Below, one piece after another: positions 15,974 to 24,019 of a stretch of DNA of 64,000 bases. The stretch is from Treponema sp. (lineage in GTDB: Bacteria > Spirochaetota > Spirochaetia > Treponematales > Breznakiellaceae): positions 39,174 to 103,173 of the forward strand of contig WQXI01000005.1 of assembly GCA_009784935.1 (NCBI GenBank). The letters run 5' to 3'. The position numbers and the translations under genes were made by a program. A model generated the notes under the pieces. The model searched no databases, was not told where the DNA came from, and was given only the letters and a program-made list of their open reading frames with translations. Position 1 is the stretch's first letter, and each line of letters starts with the position of its first letter.

Positions 15974-18026
15974 ATTTAACGATCAGCTTAACGAGCCTCA
16001 AAAAGACGCTGTTACCAGTATAGACGGTCCTGTTTTGATTATTGCTGGAGCGGGTTCCGGTAAAACAAGGGTAATAACATACAGAATTGCCCATATGCTG
16101 GATAAGGGAATCCCTCAATCTTCGATTCTCGCGCTTACATTTACAAATAAAGCTGCGCGGGAAATGGAACATCGTGTTAAAGAACTCACAGGAAAAAAAC
16201 TTTTTAATCTTACTGTAAGCACTTTTCATGCATTTGGTCTTAGTGTAATAAGAGAAGAATGCTCTTTGCTGGGTTACAGAAAAAACTTTTCTATTTATGA
16301 TGAAACTGACAGGATGTCTCTTATAAAAGAATCTCTTAGAGAATGTAAATTATATAATCCAAAGATTGATATTTATTCTCTTGGACAGTTTTTTTCTAAA
16401 ATAAAAATAGGGCTTGCGCAATGGAAAGAGGATAAGGATATGCTTCCTGTCTACAATGAATATCAGCAGGGTTTAAAAATATACAATGCGGTTGACTTTG
16501 ACGATCTATTAACTATTCCTTTAGAACTTTTTACAAATAACAAAGATGTCCTTGACAAGTACCGTACTAAGTTTAAATATATTTTGGTTGATGAGTTTCA
16601 GGATACGAGCCTTATTCAATATAAACTATTAAGGCTGCTGGCTCCGGATGAATATTCTAATATCTGCGTTGTCGGAGATGATGATCAATCAATTTATTCA
16701 TGGAGAGGCGCAAATTACGAGAACATATTGATGTTCGAAAAAGATTATCCATTAAAGGCAGAAATAAAACTTGAGCAAAATTACCGCTCAACTACAACAA
16801 TTCTCGAAGCGGCAAACGAAGTAATTTCTAATAATACAGGCAGAAAAGAAAAAAATCTTTGGTCTCAAAAAAAGAGCGGAAAACCCATAGAACTTTTTCA
16901 TCCGGAGAATGAAACAGCAGAAGCTGATTTTATAGCAGGCCAAATCAGGTCTTTTATGATTAAAGAAGATTTAAAATATCATGACTTTGGCGTTCTTACA
17001 AGAACAAATTCTCTTGCCCGCAATATAGAAGAATCTTTTTTGGCAGAAAATATTCCTTATAGAGTCTCCGGAGGCACAAGTTTTTTTCAGAGAAAAGAAA
17101 TAAAAGATATTATTTCTTACTTGAGAGTTATCGCTAACCCTGATGATGATGTTAGTCTTTTACGTATTATAAATACGCCCCGCCGCGGAATCGGAAAAAC
17201 TACTATCGCCTCTTTAAGCGAAACAGCAAAAAAAAATCATATAAGTCTTTGGGGTTCTATAATAAGATCGAATTACAGCAAGTCTCAGGGACAGCAGGGT
17301 TTATTCGCAGAAAAAGGAGCAGCGACAGAACTGGAAGAGTTTTCTTTAATGCTCGATAATTTGCGCTCGCTATTTTTAGAAAGACAAGGCGAAGAAGGAA
17401 AACCTTGGAGGCTTTCTTCCTGTGTCCGCATTTTAATCGACAATATAGATTACTGGAGTTATCTAGTAATGGAGCACGGCAAAGACGAAAAAAAAGCCAG
17501 ATGGAAATATTCTAATATCGAATATTTTACAAGAATGATAGAAAACTGGGAAAGCGATCCTGATAATCTTGATGCAGGTTTATATCCATGGCTTAACAGA
17601 ATCAGCCTTATAACGCGCGAAGAAGGCGACGATGATAACGAAGGTAAAGTAAATCTTATGACGATCCATTCTGCTAAAGGTCTTGAGTTTCCTGTTGTTT
17701 TTATTGCTGGAGCAGAAAAAGGAATTATTCCTCATGAAAAAAGTTACGAAGACTCTAATGATGAAGAGGGCGGCGCCAATTATGCTTCCGGTGTCGAAGA
17801 AGAACGTCGTCTTTTTTATGTCGCTATAACAAGGGCTCGGGAAAAACTTTTTATTACTAGCTGCCAAAAACGCCGCCGCCTGCAAAGCGCTGTTGAGTGT
17901 TCACCCTCTCCCTTTTTGGAAGAAATACCAAAAGAACTTATAAAGTACCATGAAAAAGAAACAGAAACTTTTGACGATGAAACCGCAGATAAATTTATGG
18001 AAAAAATAAAAGCAATGGTAAATTAA
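15960..18026 (+). CDS. UvrD/PcrA/Rep-type ATP-dependent DNA helicase
   Basis: This superfamily 1A 3'-5' helicase of 688 aa has all motifs in order. They are the Q-motif LNEPQKDAV, Walker A GAGSGKT at 30-36, LALTFTNKAAREM, DEFQDTS, VVGDDDQSIYSWRGA, EQNYRST, VNLMTIHSAKGLEFPVVF and RLFYVAITRARE. It serves repair, replication restart or plasmid-type replication. Family assignment is secure; UvrD, PcrA or Rep cannot be separated by eye. The gene is coupled to rdgB, whose product also protects genome integrity. The translation start has no visible Shine-Dalgarno and relies on the rdgB overlap. Confidence 0.93.
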   Translation: MAKIKFNDQLNEPQKDAVTSIDGPVLIIAGAGSGKTRVITYRIAHMLDKGIPQSSILALTFTNKAAREMEHRVKELTGKKLFNLTVSTFHAFGLSVIREECSLLGYRKNFSIYDETDRMSLIKESLRECKLYNPKIDIYSLGQFFSKIKIGLAQWKEDKDMLPVYNEYQQGLKIYNAVDFDDLLTIPLELFTNNKDVLDKYRTKFKYILVDEFQDTSLIQYKLLRLLAPDEYSNICVVGDDDQSIYSWRGANYENILMFEKDYPLKAEIKLEQNYRSTTTILEAANEVISNNTGRKEKNLWSQKKSGKPIELFHPENETAEADFIAGQIRSFMIKEDLKYHDFGVLTRTNSLARNIEESFLAENIPYRVSGGTSFFQRKEIKDIISYLRVIANPDDDVSLLRIINTPRRGIGKTTIASLSETAKKNHISLWGSIIRSNYSKSQGQQGLFAEKGAATELEEFSLMLDNLRSLFLERQGEEGKPWRLSSCVRILIDNIDYWSYLVMEHGKDEKKARWKYSNIEYFTRMIENWESDPDNLDAGLYPWLNRISLITREEGDDDNEGKVNLMTIHSAKGLEFPVVFIAGAEKGIIPHEKSYEDSNDEEGGANYASGVEEERRLFYVAITRAREKLFITSCQKRRRLQSAVECSPSPFLEEIPKELIKYHEKETETFDDETADKFMEKIKAMVN

Positions 18027-18082
18027 AAATTTATGAAAGATCTCACACGGGTCTTGCAGCGAAGCTTCTAGCAGGCATAGCA

Positions 18083-18133
18083 GCACAAAGGCACGGAGAA
18101 GAAAAGAATTTTTACCACAGAGAACACGGAGTT
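18083..18133 (+). repeat. Dispersed CACAAAGGCACGGAG / ACCACAGAGAACACGGAG repeat
   Basis: GCACAAAGGCACGGAG and, 25 bp on, ACCACAGAGAACACGGAG belong to the same repeat family seen at 1137-1216, 19142-19241, 20428-20544, 41892-41974 and 55935-55971. It marks the left edge of the accessory island. The rest of 18027-18225 shows no gene. Confidence 0.7.
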
Positions 18134-18225
18134 ATAAAAAAATAACGCTAGATGTTGTGCGCCTATTCCGCTGCTTCACTATAAAAAAACGGCGATAGAC
18201 ACTTTTTAAAGACAAAAAAAAGCAC

Positions 18226-18254
18226 TTGAAAGTAAAAAAATTGCATGATATAAT
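18226..18254 (+). promoter_or_regulatory. Strong sigma70-type promoter with extended -10
   Basis: TTGAAA (18226-18231), 17 bp, TATAAT (18249-18254), preceded by TGA to give an extended -10. Transcription should start near 18261. The first possible ribosome site downstream is AGAGGA at about 18274-18279. It would drive the orphan fragment and the lipoprotein gene that follows. Confidence 0.75.
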
Positions 18255-18271
18255 ATAAGAGTTGATTTTAA

Positions 18272-18391
18272 ATAGAGGATTTAATTATTAATGAAGATGG
18301 AAGAAAGTCAGTTTTTACAACAGGAAATGGCGTATGGACACTTTCAGAAAAAGCGAGAGATAAAGGAACATATAATTTTGCTCAAAATACA
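18272..18391 (+). pseudogene. Orphan C-terminal-like fragment (SVFTTGNGVWTLSEKARDKG)
   Basis: The open frame from 18272 has no ATG but reads like real protein: INEDGRKSVFTTGNGVWTL followed by SEKARDKGTYNFAQNTMEIG. It continues in the same frame into the lipoprotein ORF. Phrases of the type KGTYNF occur near the ends of spirochaetal polymorphic-toxin/YD-repeat proteins, as I recall them; that is a resemblance only. I read it as a displaced or truncated gene end placed in front of a lipoprotein gene. A competing reading is a 42-codon ORF from ATG 18291 in another frame, which looks less protein-like. Confidence 0.4.
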
Positions 18392-19090
18392 ATGGAAATT
18401 GGAGCTAGAACAGGAATGGTAAAAGAAATGGGACAGGGCATTATTAATAAAAAAATATTTTCAATATATATGATTTGTGTATCATTTATTATGATTATGT
18501 GTAATGCATGTGAGCAATCTTATTCACCAATAAGATATAATATAATTGATATTACTGGAAAAAGATCAATTACAGTAAACACAATAAAAAAAGATATTAG
18601 TTCTTATGAAAAATTAATTAATACGGGTTCTGTTTTACATATTGAGTTTGCTCAGCTTGGTAATAGAGAATACTTACAAGCATTAATTAGCTTAAATACT
18701 TTGGAAAAACATAGAGCTTTGAAAATTCACAAAATTGAATTTGAATTTGATGATAGAAAAGAAATTGTTGAAGTAAATAAAAGAATAAGATTAAAGCAAG
18801 AGTATGATTTATTTACTGTAGAAGATAATAATGAATTAACAATAAATGTATTTTTTGATTATATTTTTTATAATCGTAATAGTATAAGATTGTATTTACA
18901 AGATGTTTTTAATAAAACAGAAGATGATGTTGGCAAAACTTTTGAGATGACTTCAAGAGTTAATTATTCATTAGACAGAGGTGATATAGAAACACAAGAA
19001 ATAAAATATCTTGTTTCCATTATTAAAAATTCTCCTCACCAACCTGATTGGGTTTATATGCTTTTTACTGGTGAGTTTTTGAGAAGATAA
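18392..19090 (+). CDS. Hypothetical lipoprotein in accessory island (up to 232 aa)
   Basis: Three in-frame ATGs (18392, 18416, 18428) are possible starts and none has a good Shine-Dalgarno. Starting at 18428 gives MGQGIINKKIF plus a hydrophobic stretch ending IMIMCNAC, a plausible lipoprotein signal. The mature part is rich in Lys, Asn, Ile and Glu and AT-rich in codon use, unlike the helicase gene before it. There is no recognisable domain. It lies behind a strong promoter and an orphan protein fragment and in front of a long repeat. An immunity-type lipoprotein is one possibility; this is inference from layout only. Confidence 0.6.
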   Translation: MEIGARTGMVKEMGQGIINKKIFSIYMICVSFIMIMCNACEQSYSPIRYNIIDITGKRSITVNTIKKDISSYEKLINTGSVLHIEFAQLGNREYLQALISLNTLEKHRALKIHKIEFEFDDRKEIVEVNKRIRLKQEYDLFTVEDNNELTINVFFDYIFYNRNSIRLYLQDVFNKTEDDVGKTFEMTSRVNYSLDRGDIETQEIKYLVSIIKNSPHQPDWVYMLFTGEFLRR

Positions 19091-19141
19091 ATGTCGAAGC
19101 GCCGAAGAGATTAATGAATATTTATATTCTCTGCATGCTCA

Positions 19142-19241
19142 TCTTTTCTCTGTGCGCCCTGCATTAGGTTTTGGCAAATATTTTTTGGTCAAGAATCTCA
19201 CACAAAGACACAGGGCTCACAAAGGCACGGAGGAGGAAAAA
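19142..19241. repeat. Long imperfect palindromic repeat, copy 1
   Basis: The segment contains TCTCTGTGCGCCCTGC, AGGTTTTGGCAAATATTTTT, then TCACACAAAGACACAGGG (about 19198-19215) and CGGAGGAGGAAAA. The two halves are imperfect inverted repeats of the CTCTGTG/CACAGAG type. A second copy in the same orientation is at 20428-20544. The pair brackets the lipoprotein gene at 19388-20185. The surrounding 297-bp gap 19091-19387 otherwise holds a promoter candidate and an orphan peptide frame. Confidence 0.75.
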
Positions 19242-19259
19242 GTGGTTACTAGCATATAG

Positions 19260-19288
19260 TGGACAAATTATACAGAGTGTTATATATT
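19260..19288 (+). promoter_or_regulatory. Candidate promoter for the 19388 lipoprotein gene
   Basis: TGGACA (19260-19265), 17 bp, TATATT (19283-19288). The match is fair, not perfect. It lies just after the repeat and about 100 bp before the lipoprotein ATG. Confidence 0.4.
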
Positions 19289-19293
19289 GTTAA

Positions 19294-19386
19294 GCAGGTA
19301 GAAGTGTAAAAGAAAAGTGTAAAGCTGACGAATTAATCTCAGCCGAAGGCGCAAAAGTGACTGTTACTACTTTAAAAAGGAAATAA
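19294..19386 (+). pseudogene. Orphan 30-residue gene end before a lipoprotein gene
   Basis: A frame without a start reads AGRSVKEKCKADELISAEG and AKVTVTTLKRK, then stops at 19384-19386, one base before the lipoprotein ATG. The wording and the TAA-A-ATG junction suggest the displaced 3' end of a larger gene. It repeats the pattern seen at 18272-18391: an orphan C-terminus directly before a lipoprotein gene. It is short, so chance cannot be excluded. Confidence 0.3.
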
Positions 19387-19387
19387 A

Positions 19388-20185
19388 ATGAAGTTCAGAA
19401 TTATAATTATTTTTTTGTTATTCTTAATATTTTTTAGTTGTAATAATATTAAGGATATTAATTTACATGATGATCTAGAAACTATAAATGCTGTGATAAA
19501 CTCAGATTGCTGCTACTTTATTAATTATAGCAATAATCCTTCTGGTGTGTTTTTAAAAGGGCAAAATATATCTGTCTTGGATTATTATTATTCTGTGCCA
19601 AATGAAGATGGTATCATAGAAATATTTATAAAAGTCCAAGCAGCAGATAACGGAATAATAGGTGCTGTTAATGAACAATATATAACATATAATGAAGATA
19701 GCATCTATAATTTATGGAATAAAAATATTCAATTAATTCCTGAATATTATTACTACGACTCAATCGAAAATATTTATATTAAAGATTATATGCCGTTGAT
19801 GTATGAAGGTGTAAGCAGATTAGATTCAATAAGAATGATGAGACATTTCTTTTCTGAAAATAGAATGCTAATTACTAAAAAACATTTGATCATTGGGAAT
19901 AACATATATAGAGAAGAGTATAGAATTAATTCTGTTATTAATGTTCGCAATAATACATATCAAATCCATTTGTCAAATTTTTTAAATAACGAGCTTATTT
20001 TAACATTATTTATTGATGAAAATAATAGTTTAACTATTGTTGATATTAATATATTGAATAATAATCATTACATGAGGCAATTATTTAATAATTCATTGAA
20101 TATAAGATATATACCGTATGAAATAGAGAAATCAAAAGTATTAAATGAAAATGTTATACGATGGGCTTGGGAAAATGGAAAATAA
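19388..20185 (+). CDS. Hypothetical lipoprotein in accessory island (265 aa)
   Basis: MKFRIIIIFLLFLIFFSC is a lipoprotein signal with Cys at 18. The mature protein is very rich in Asn, Ile and Tyr (for example EYYYYDSIENIYIKDYMPLM) and strongly AT-biased. No domain is recognised. The ribosome site AAAAGGA sits 7 bp before the ATG. The gene stands between two near-identical long repeats in direct orientation, an arrangement that would allow deletion or transfer by recombination. The end abuts the multi-hairpin element at 20191. Confidence 0.7.
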   Translation: MKFRIIIIFLLFLIFFSCNNIKDINLHDDLETINAVINSDCCYFINYSNNPSGVFLKGQNISVLDYYYSVPNEDGIIEIFIKVQAADNGIIGAVNEQYITYNEDSIYNLWNKNIQLIPEYYYYDSIENIYIKDYMPLMYEGVSRLDSIRMMRHFFSENRMLITKKHLIIGNNIYREEYRINSVINVRNNTYQIHLSNFLNNELILTLFIDENNSLTIVDINILNNNHYMRQLFNNSLNIRYIPYEIEKSKVLNENVIRWAWENGK

Positions 20186-20190
20186 TCAAC

Positions 20191-20302
20191 AACCCCGCCC
20201 TAAACGCCCTAAAGGGACGGGGTATGCTGTTCTTAAGAGGTATTTGCATTCGGGATTTAATACCTTTAATAAGCGCCATGAATGGCGGGGTATTAAACCC
20301 CT
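20191..20302. repeat. Multi-hairpin element, IS200/IS605-end-like or REP-like
   Basis: Four hairpins lie within about 110 bp. They are CCCCGCCCT with AGGGACGGGG (20193-20222), AGGTATT with AATACCT (about 20238-20266), CGCCAT with ATGGCG (20274-20287), and GGGGT with ACCCC (20287-20301). GC content rises sharply against the AT-rich surroundings. Subterminal hairpins like these are typical of single-strand transposons of the IS200/IS605 group and of REP sequences. No transposase or TnpB frame is adjacent, so this would be a relic or a non-autonomous unit. Confidence 0.5.
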
Positions 20303-20309
20303 CAGCACG

Positions 20310-20447
20310 AATAAAATTAATATTATTTCTTTGTTAATTGCAATGCTGTTATTTCTCTCAGGTTGTAAAACATATTCAACAGTAAATAATATTATTCTAG
20401 AAATTGAAGAAGAGTTTTTTCCTTTTATCTTTCTCTGTGCTTCTTAG
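20310..20447 (+). pseudogene. Truncated lipoprotein gene start without its ATG
   Basis: The frame reads KINIISLLIAMLLFLSGCKT, a good lipoprotein signal with a LSGC lipobox. It then runs about 25 residues and stops at 20445-20447 inside the long repeat. The normal start has been replaced by the multi-hairpin element and the 3' part by the repeat. I read it as a remnant of a third lipoprotein gene in the island. Confidence 0.5.
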
Positions 20448-20544
20448 TGCCTTTGTGCCTCTGCGTGAGGTTTTGGCAATTATTTTTTAGCAAAGAGCCT
20501 CACACAAAGACACAGGGTTCACAAAGGAACACGGAGGAGGAAAA
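20428..20544. repeat. Long imperfect palindromic repeat, copy 2
   Basis: TTTCTCTGTGC, GTGCCTTTGTGCCTCTGCG and AGGTTTTGGCAATTATTTTT are followed by CCTCACACAAAGACACAGGG and CGGAGGAGGAAAA. It is a close relative of 19142-19241 in the same orientation about 1.29 kb away. The left half reverse-complements the right half over roughly 45 bp with mismatches. From here to 20603 I see no further gene. Confidence 0.75.
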
Positions 20545-20603
20545 TATAGGATTATAAAATGATCTCTGCGTAAAAAATTTTACAATATTTTTACAGCTAA
20601 ATA

Positions 20604-21896
20604 CTACTGCCGGTTTGCCGCTTGTTCATTGCTGCGGACAATTCTTTTTGCAAGAAGTTTAGAAAGAAAAACTCCATAATGCGGGTATTCTCTTATTATA
20701 TTAACAAATGTTTTTTGAGTTAGATGTATTAGTTTTCCTGAACTTGATGCCTTGATAGTAGCAGAACGCCTTTGATTAAGAAGGAATGACATTTCTCCAA
20801 GAAATATATCCTGTGCGGAGAGTGTTCCTACGCATTTATCATTATGGATAACGTCGTATGTTCCGGAAGAAATATAATAAAGACAGTCGCTTGGGTCTCC
20901 TTCCTTAAGAATTACATCTCCTTTTTTTACGCTAATAATACGCTCTTTTGTAAAACCTGCAGGTACTTCGTATTCTGCGGATTTATCATGTTCTACAATT
21001 AACGCAACCTGATTGCCTTTTGCGTTAAACTTAATATTTTTAAAAAGTTTTGCAGCCATCTTTATGCCCCTTCCATGAAGGCTGTACTCGCTCTGCGTTC
21101 TCATTTTTTCTAAATATTCTTTAACATCAAAACCATTCCCTTGATCGCTTATAACAAATGTTGATTTTTCGGGTTTTATATCCCAGCTAAAAACAACTTT
21201 TTTTGCATTAATCGCAGGATCTTTGCATTTTTCTGCGATTATCTCTACTGCAGTAAGCCCAGATTCCAATGCTTCTGTTTTTTCTTCGTATGATATTCCG
21301 CAGTTTCCATGTTCTATCGCGTTAACTATGAGTTCTATCAAAGCTAACTGAAGGTGCATTTTTCTTTCTGGATCTAAAAGCCCCCTCTGAGAAAGAATAG
21401 TAGCTCCTATCCCTGCATACAACGGCACAGATTTTAAGTCGTTATCCAGCGTAAAACTGCCGGAAGCTCCTTCTAAAAAAGTCCTGGAAAACTCACGCTG
21501 AAAAATAATCTGATAATTTTTTTCTATACATTCTATGCATTTTAAAAAATGAGATGCTATTAGATTTTTATCAAGCATTACCAAAACATTTATATCATTG
21601 TATTTTTTTAAAAGATCTGATTCTTTATCTTTTTCATTATCAAATATTCCGATAATACCAAAGTTTAATATCCATTTATCGTTTTTAACATGTTCGATTA
21701 TTTTAATTATATTTATTACAGATTCCGAAAAATTAATAATTACAAGTTCCGGCAGGGCATAATTAATAAACTCAAAGATTTCATCTTCTTTAACCAAAAA
21801 CAGCATATCCTTGGAATATTGTGAGTTTTGTCCAAATGCGGATTCTATGCTTTTTTTAACCTGTGAGTCTGAATTTATTATACCTAATGTGCTCAT
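20604..21896 (-). CDS. Pseudo-receiver / HATPase / cyclic-nucleotide-binding fusion protein
   Basis: Three domains are visible in 430 aa. Residues 1-130 look like a response-regulator receiver, but the phospho-acceptor position after PELVII is Asn, so it is probably not phosphorylated in the usual way. Residues about 155-300 are a SpoIIAB/RsbW-like ATPase with the N box ELIVNAIEHGNCG, the G1 box SDQGNGFD and HGRGIKMA. Residues about 310-420 are a cNMP-binding beta-roll (KKGDVILKEGDPSDCLYYIS, GEMSFLLNQRRSATI). It is cytoplasmic and likely senses a nucleotide to control a partner, perhaps an anti-sigma or antiadaptor role. The promoter at 21902-21931 leaves almost no leader. Confidence 0.82.
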   Translation of the reverse strand: MSTLGIINSDSQVKKSIESAFGQNSQYSKDMLFLVKEDEIFEFINYALPELVIINFSESVINIIKIIEHVKNDKWILNFGIIGIFDNEKDKESDLLKKYNDINVLVMLDKNLIASHFLKCIECIEKNYQIIFQREFSRTFLEGASGSFTLDNDLKSVPLYAGIGATILSQRGLLDPERKMHLQLALIELIVNAIEHGNCGISYEEKTEALESGLTAVEIIAEKCKDPAINAKKVVFSWDIKPEKSTFVISDQGNGFDVKEYLEKMRTQSEYSLHGRGIKMAAKLFKNIKFNAKGNQVALIVEHDKSAEYEVPAGFTKERIISVKKGDVILKEGDPSDCLYYISSGTYDVIHNDKCVGTLSAQDIFLGEMSFLLNQRRSATIKASSSGKLIHLTQKTFVNIIREYPHYGVFLSKLLAKRIVRSNEQAANRQ

Positions 21897-21901
21897 ACTT
21901 A

Positions 21902-21931
21902 ATTATAGACGATAATCGATAATAATATCAA
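21902..21931 (-). promoter_or_regulatory. Promoter giving an apparently leaderless mRNA
   Basis: TTGATA (21926-21931), 18 bp, TATAAT (21902-21907) on the minus strand. Only five bases separate the -10 from the ATG at 21896, so transcription would begin at or next to the start codon. No Shine-Dalgarno is present. Confidence 0.55.
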
Positions 21932-21934
21932 TCT

Positions 21935-24007
21935 TTATAATGTTACTTCGCTGAAAGCAGGGGCTTTTTCCAGAACTGACGCTATTATTCTATTGTTTTC
22001 CTGCAATAAATCAGGGTCATTTATTAATATAGAAAAAACATCTTCTCTCGCCTGTTCCAATACTTTGATATCTCTTAACGGATTAGATAATCCAAGTTCC
22101 AAATACCCCGATTGTTCTTTTCCGGTAAACTGCCCCGGTCCGCGTAATTTTAGGTCTTCTTCTGCAATAATAAAACCATCTGAGTTTTCCATCATTACTT
22201 TTAACCTTGTTTTTCCTTCTTCGGAAAGTTCGTCAGAATAAACCAAGAAACAATACGACTGTTCGCTTCCTCTGCCTACCCTCCCCCTCAACTGATGTAA
22301 GGCAGAAAGCCCAAAACGCTGCGCATGTTCAATAACCATACAAGCGGCATTAGGCACATCTACGCCAACCTCTACAACGCTTGTTGCCGCAAGAATTTTT
22401 ATATCTCCTTTACGAAAATCATCCATTGTCCGTTTCTTTTCTTCTTCCGGCAGTTTAGAATGAATAAGAGCTGTTTTATAATTTGGAAATATTTCTTTTG
22501 AGAGTCTTTCTGCCATTGTTACAGCGTCTTTTATTTCTTCTCCTTCAGAAATTAATGGATATACAAAATAAGCCTGCCTTCCCTTTTTTAATTCTTCATG
22601 AACATAATCATAAACTTTTTTTTCGTTAGATTCCTTAGCAAGATGAGTCTTTATAGGTTTTCTTCCTAATGGCATATCTTTAATAACCGAAACATCCATG
22701 TCTCCAAATACTGTCAAAGCTAGCGTCCGCGGAATAGGAGTCGCGCTCATCATTAAGAGAGCAGGATTATCCCCTTTTGACATTATTAGCGAACGCTGCG
22801 TAACCCCAAAACGGTGCTGTTCATCTATAATTACGAGTTTTAAGTTCTTGTATTCTACATCTTTAGAAAAAAGAGCATGCGTTCCGATAATAATATCTAT
22901 ATTGCCGTTTGCAAGGTTTTTTAATAGTTCTTTTCTCCCCTTTAGTTTTACATTTCCCGATAAAAAAGCCAGCTTAATTCCAAGCGGTTCAAGTAATCGC
23001 GAAGCATTTTCTGCATGCTGCTGAGCAAGAAGTTCTGTAGGAGCCATAATTGCAGTTTGCCCGTTTTTTTCGGCTGCTATGATCGCTGCCATAAATGAAA
23101 CAAGCGTTTTGCCGGAACCGACATCACCCTGCAAAAGCCTTGCCATTGGCACATTTGATAATAAATCGCTGTTAATTTCTTTGATTGCCTCATTTTGCCC
23201 GTTTGTCAGCTTAAATGTTAATCTTTCTAATAAACGTTCTTGTAAAGGCGAAAAATTAATTGTGTTTTTTTTATTTTCATTATTATTTAAAAAATTTTTT
23301 CTTTCCAACGTACGTTTAGCTATCATTATTTCAAGATAAAATAGTTCTTCGTAAATTATTGTTTTTTTTGCTTTTTCCAGCATTTCAAAAGAAGACGGAA
23401 AATGTATTTCGTTTAACGCGTTTTTTTTTGACAGTAAATCATATTTTATAATTAAGTCTTCCGGAAGTTCATTTTCTATATCATTTGAATATTTTTTTAA
23501 TGATTCCAAAATTATACGTCTTAGAATATTCTGGGTAATTCCCGCTGTCAAAGGATATACAGGCATAATTTTTCCAAAACTGCAGTTATTAATATCTTCG
23601 GATTCAAAAGAAGTTGACTGCAGTTCTGAATATTTATTGCTGTATTTAAATGAACCCCATATTTTTAATTTTGAACCAATTATAAATTTTTTATCAAGCC
23701 ATTGGCGGCTGTTTATATTAAAGCACATTAAAACAGCTTGAGCGGTTTCGTCTTCTATATATACTTTAAGTCTTTTCATTGCGCCAAAACCAATATATTC
23801 TTTGCCAATTACTGTAACTTCTGTACAAACCTTGCCTTTTTCATACCCGCTAATCGGAATTTTTATTGTATGATCCTGCCAATTATTTGGATAGTATAAT
23901 AAAATATCTGAGATTTTTAACAAACCAAGGCGGGCGAGCTTAAAAGCTTTATCAGAGCCGATTCCGTAAATATTTTTAACAGAAGATGTTAATTCTCTAA
24001 GAAACAT
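21935..24007 (-). CDS. recG: ATP-dependent DNA helicase RecG
   Basis: RecG remodels stalled forks and Holliday junctions. The protein (690 aa) has the N-terminal wedge/OB domain (KVCTEVTVIGKEYIGF, MKRLKVYIEDETAQAVLMCF). The helicase core follows: LLQGDVGSGKTLVSFMAA, the DEQH box IIDEQHRFG, MSATPIPRTLAL, VVEVGVDVPNA and QLRGRVGRG. The C-terminal DGFIIAEEDLKLRGPG is diagnostic. It ends the 33 kb co-directional block, 12 bp after yggT. Confidence 0.96.
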   Translation of the reverse strand: MFLRELTSSVKNIYGIGSDKAFKLARLGLLKISDILLYYPNNWQDHTIKIPISGYEKGKVCTEVTVIGKEYIGFGAMKRLKVYIEDETAQAVLMCFNINSRQWLDKKFIIGSKLKIWGSFKYSNKYSELQSTSFESEDINNCSFGKIMPVYPLTAGITQNILRRIILESLKKYSNDIENELPEDLIIKYDLLSKKNALNEIHFPSSFEMLEKAKKTIIYEELFYLEIMIAKRTLERKNFLNNNENKKNTINFSPLQERLLERLTFKLTNGQNEAIKEINSDLLSNVPMARLLQGDVGSGKTLVSFMAAIIAAEKNGQTAIMAPTELLAQQHAENASRLLEPLGIKLAFLSGNVKLKGRKELLKNLANGNIDIIIGTHALFSKDVEYKNLKLVIIDEQHRFGVTQRSLIMSKGDNPALLMMSATPIPRTLALTVFGDMDVSVIKDMPLGRKPIKTHLAKESNEKKVYDYVHEELKKGRQAYFVYPLISEGEEIKDAVTMAERLSKEIFPNYKTALIHSKLPEEEKKRTMDDFRKGDIKILAATSVVEVGVDVPNAACMVIEHAQRFGLSALHQLRGRVGRGSEQSYCFLVYSDELSEEGKTRLKVMMENSDGFIIAEEDLKLRGPGQFTGKEQSGYLELGLSNPLRDIKVLEQAREDVFSILINDPDLLQENNRIIASVLEKAPAFSEVTL

Positions 24008-24019
24008 AATACCGCTATA

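Noticed and set aside
18291..18419. 42-codon ORF with AGAGGA upstream and a strong promoter
   Set aside because: The other frame over the same bases reads much more like protein and continues into the lipoprotein; kept only as an alternative reading.
20145..20447. 100-codon ORF overlapping the 19388 gene end
   Set aside because: Its first half is translation of the multi-hairpin element; only the lipoprotein signal at 20310 onward looks real, and it lacks a start.
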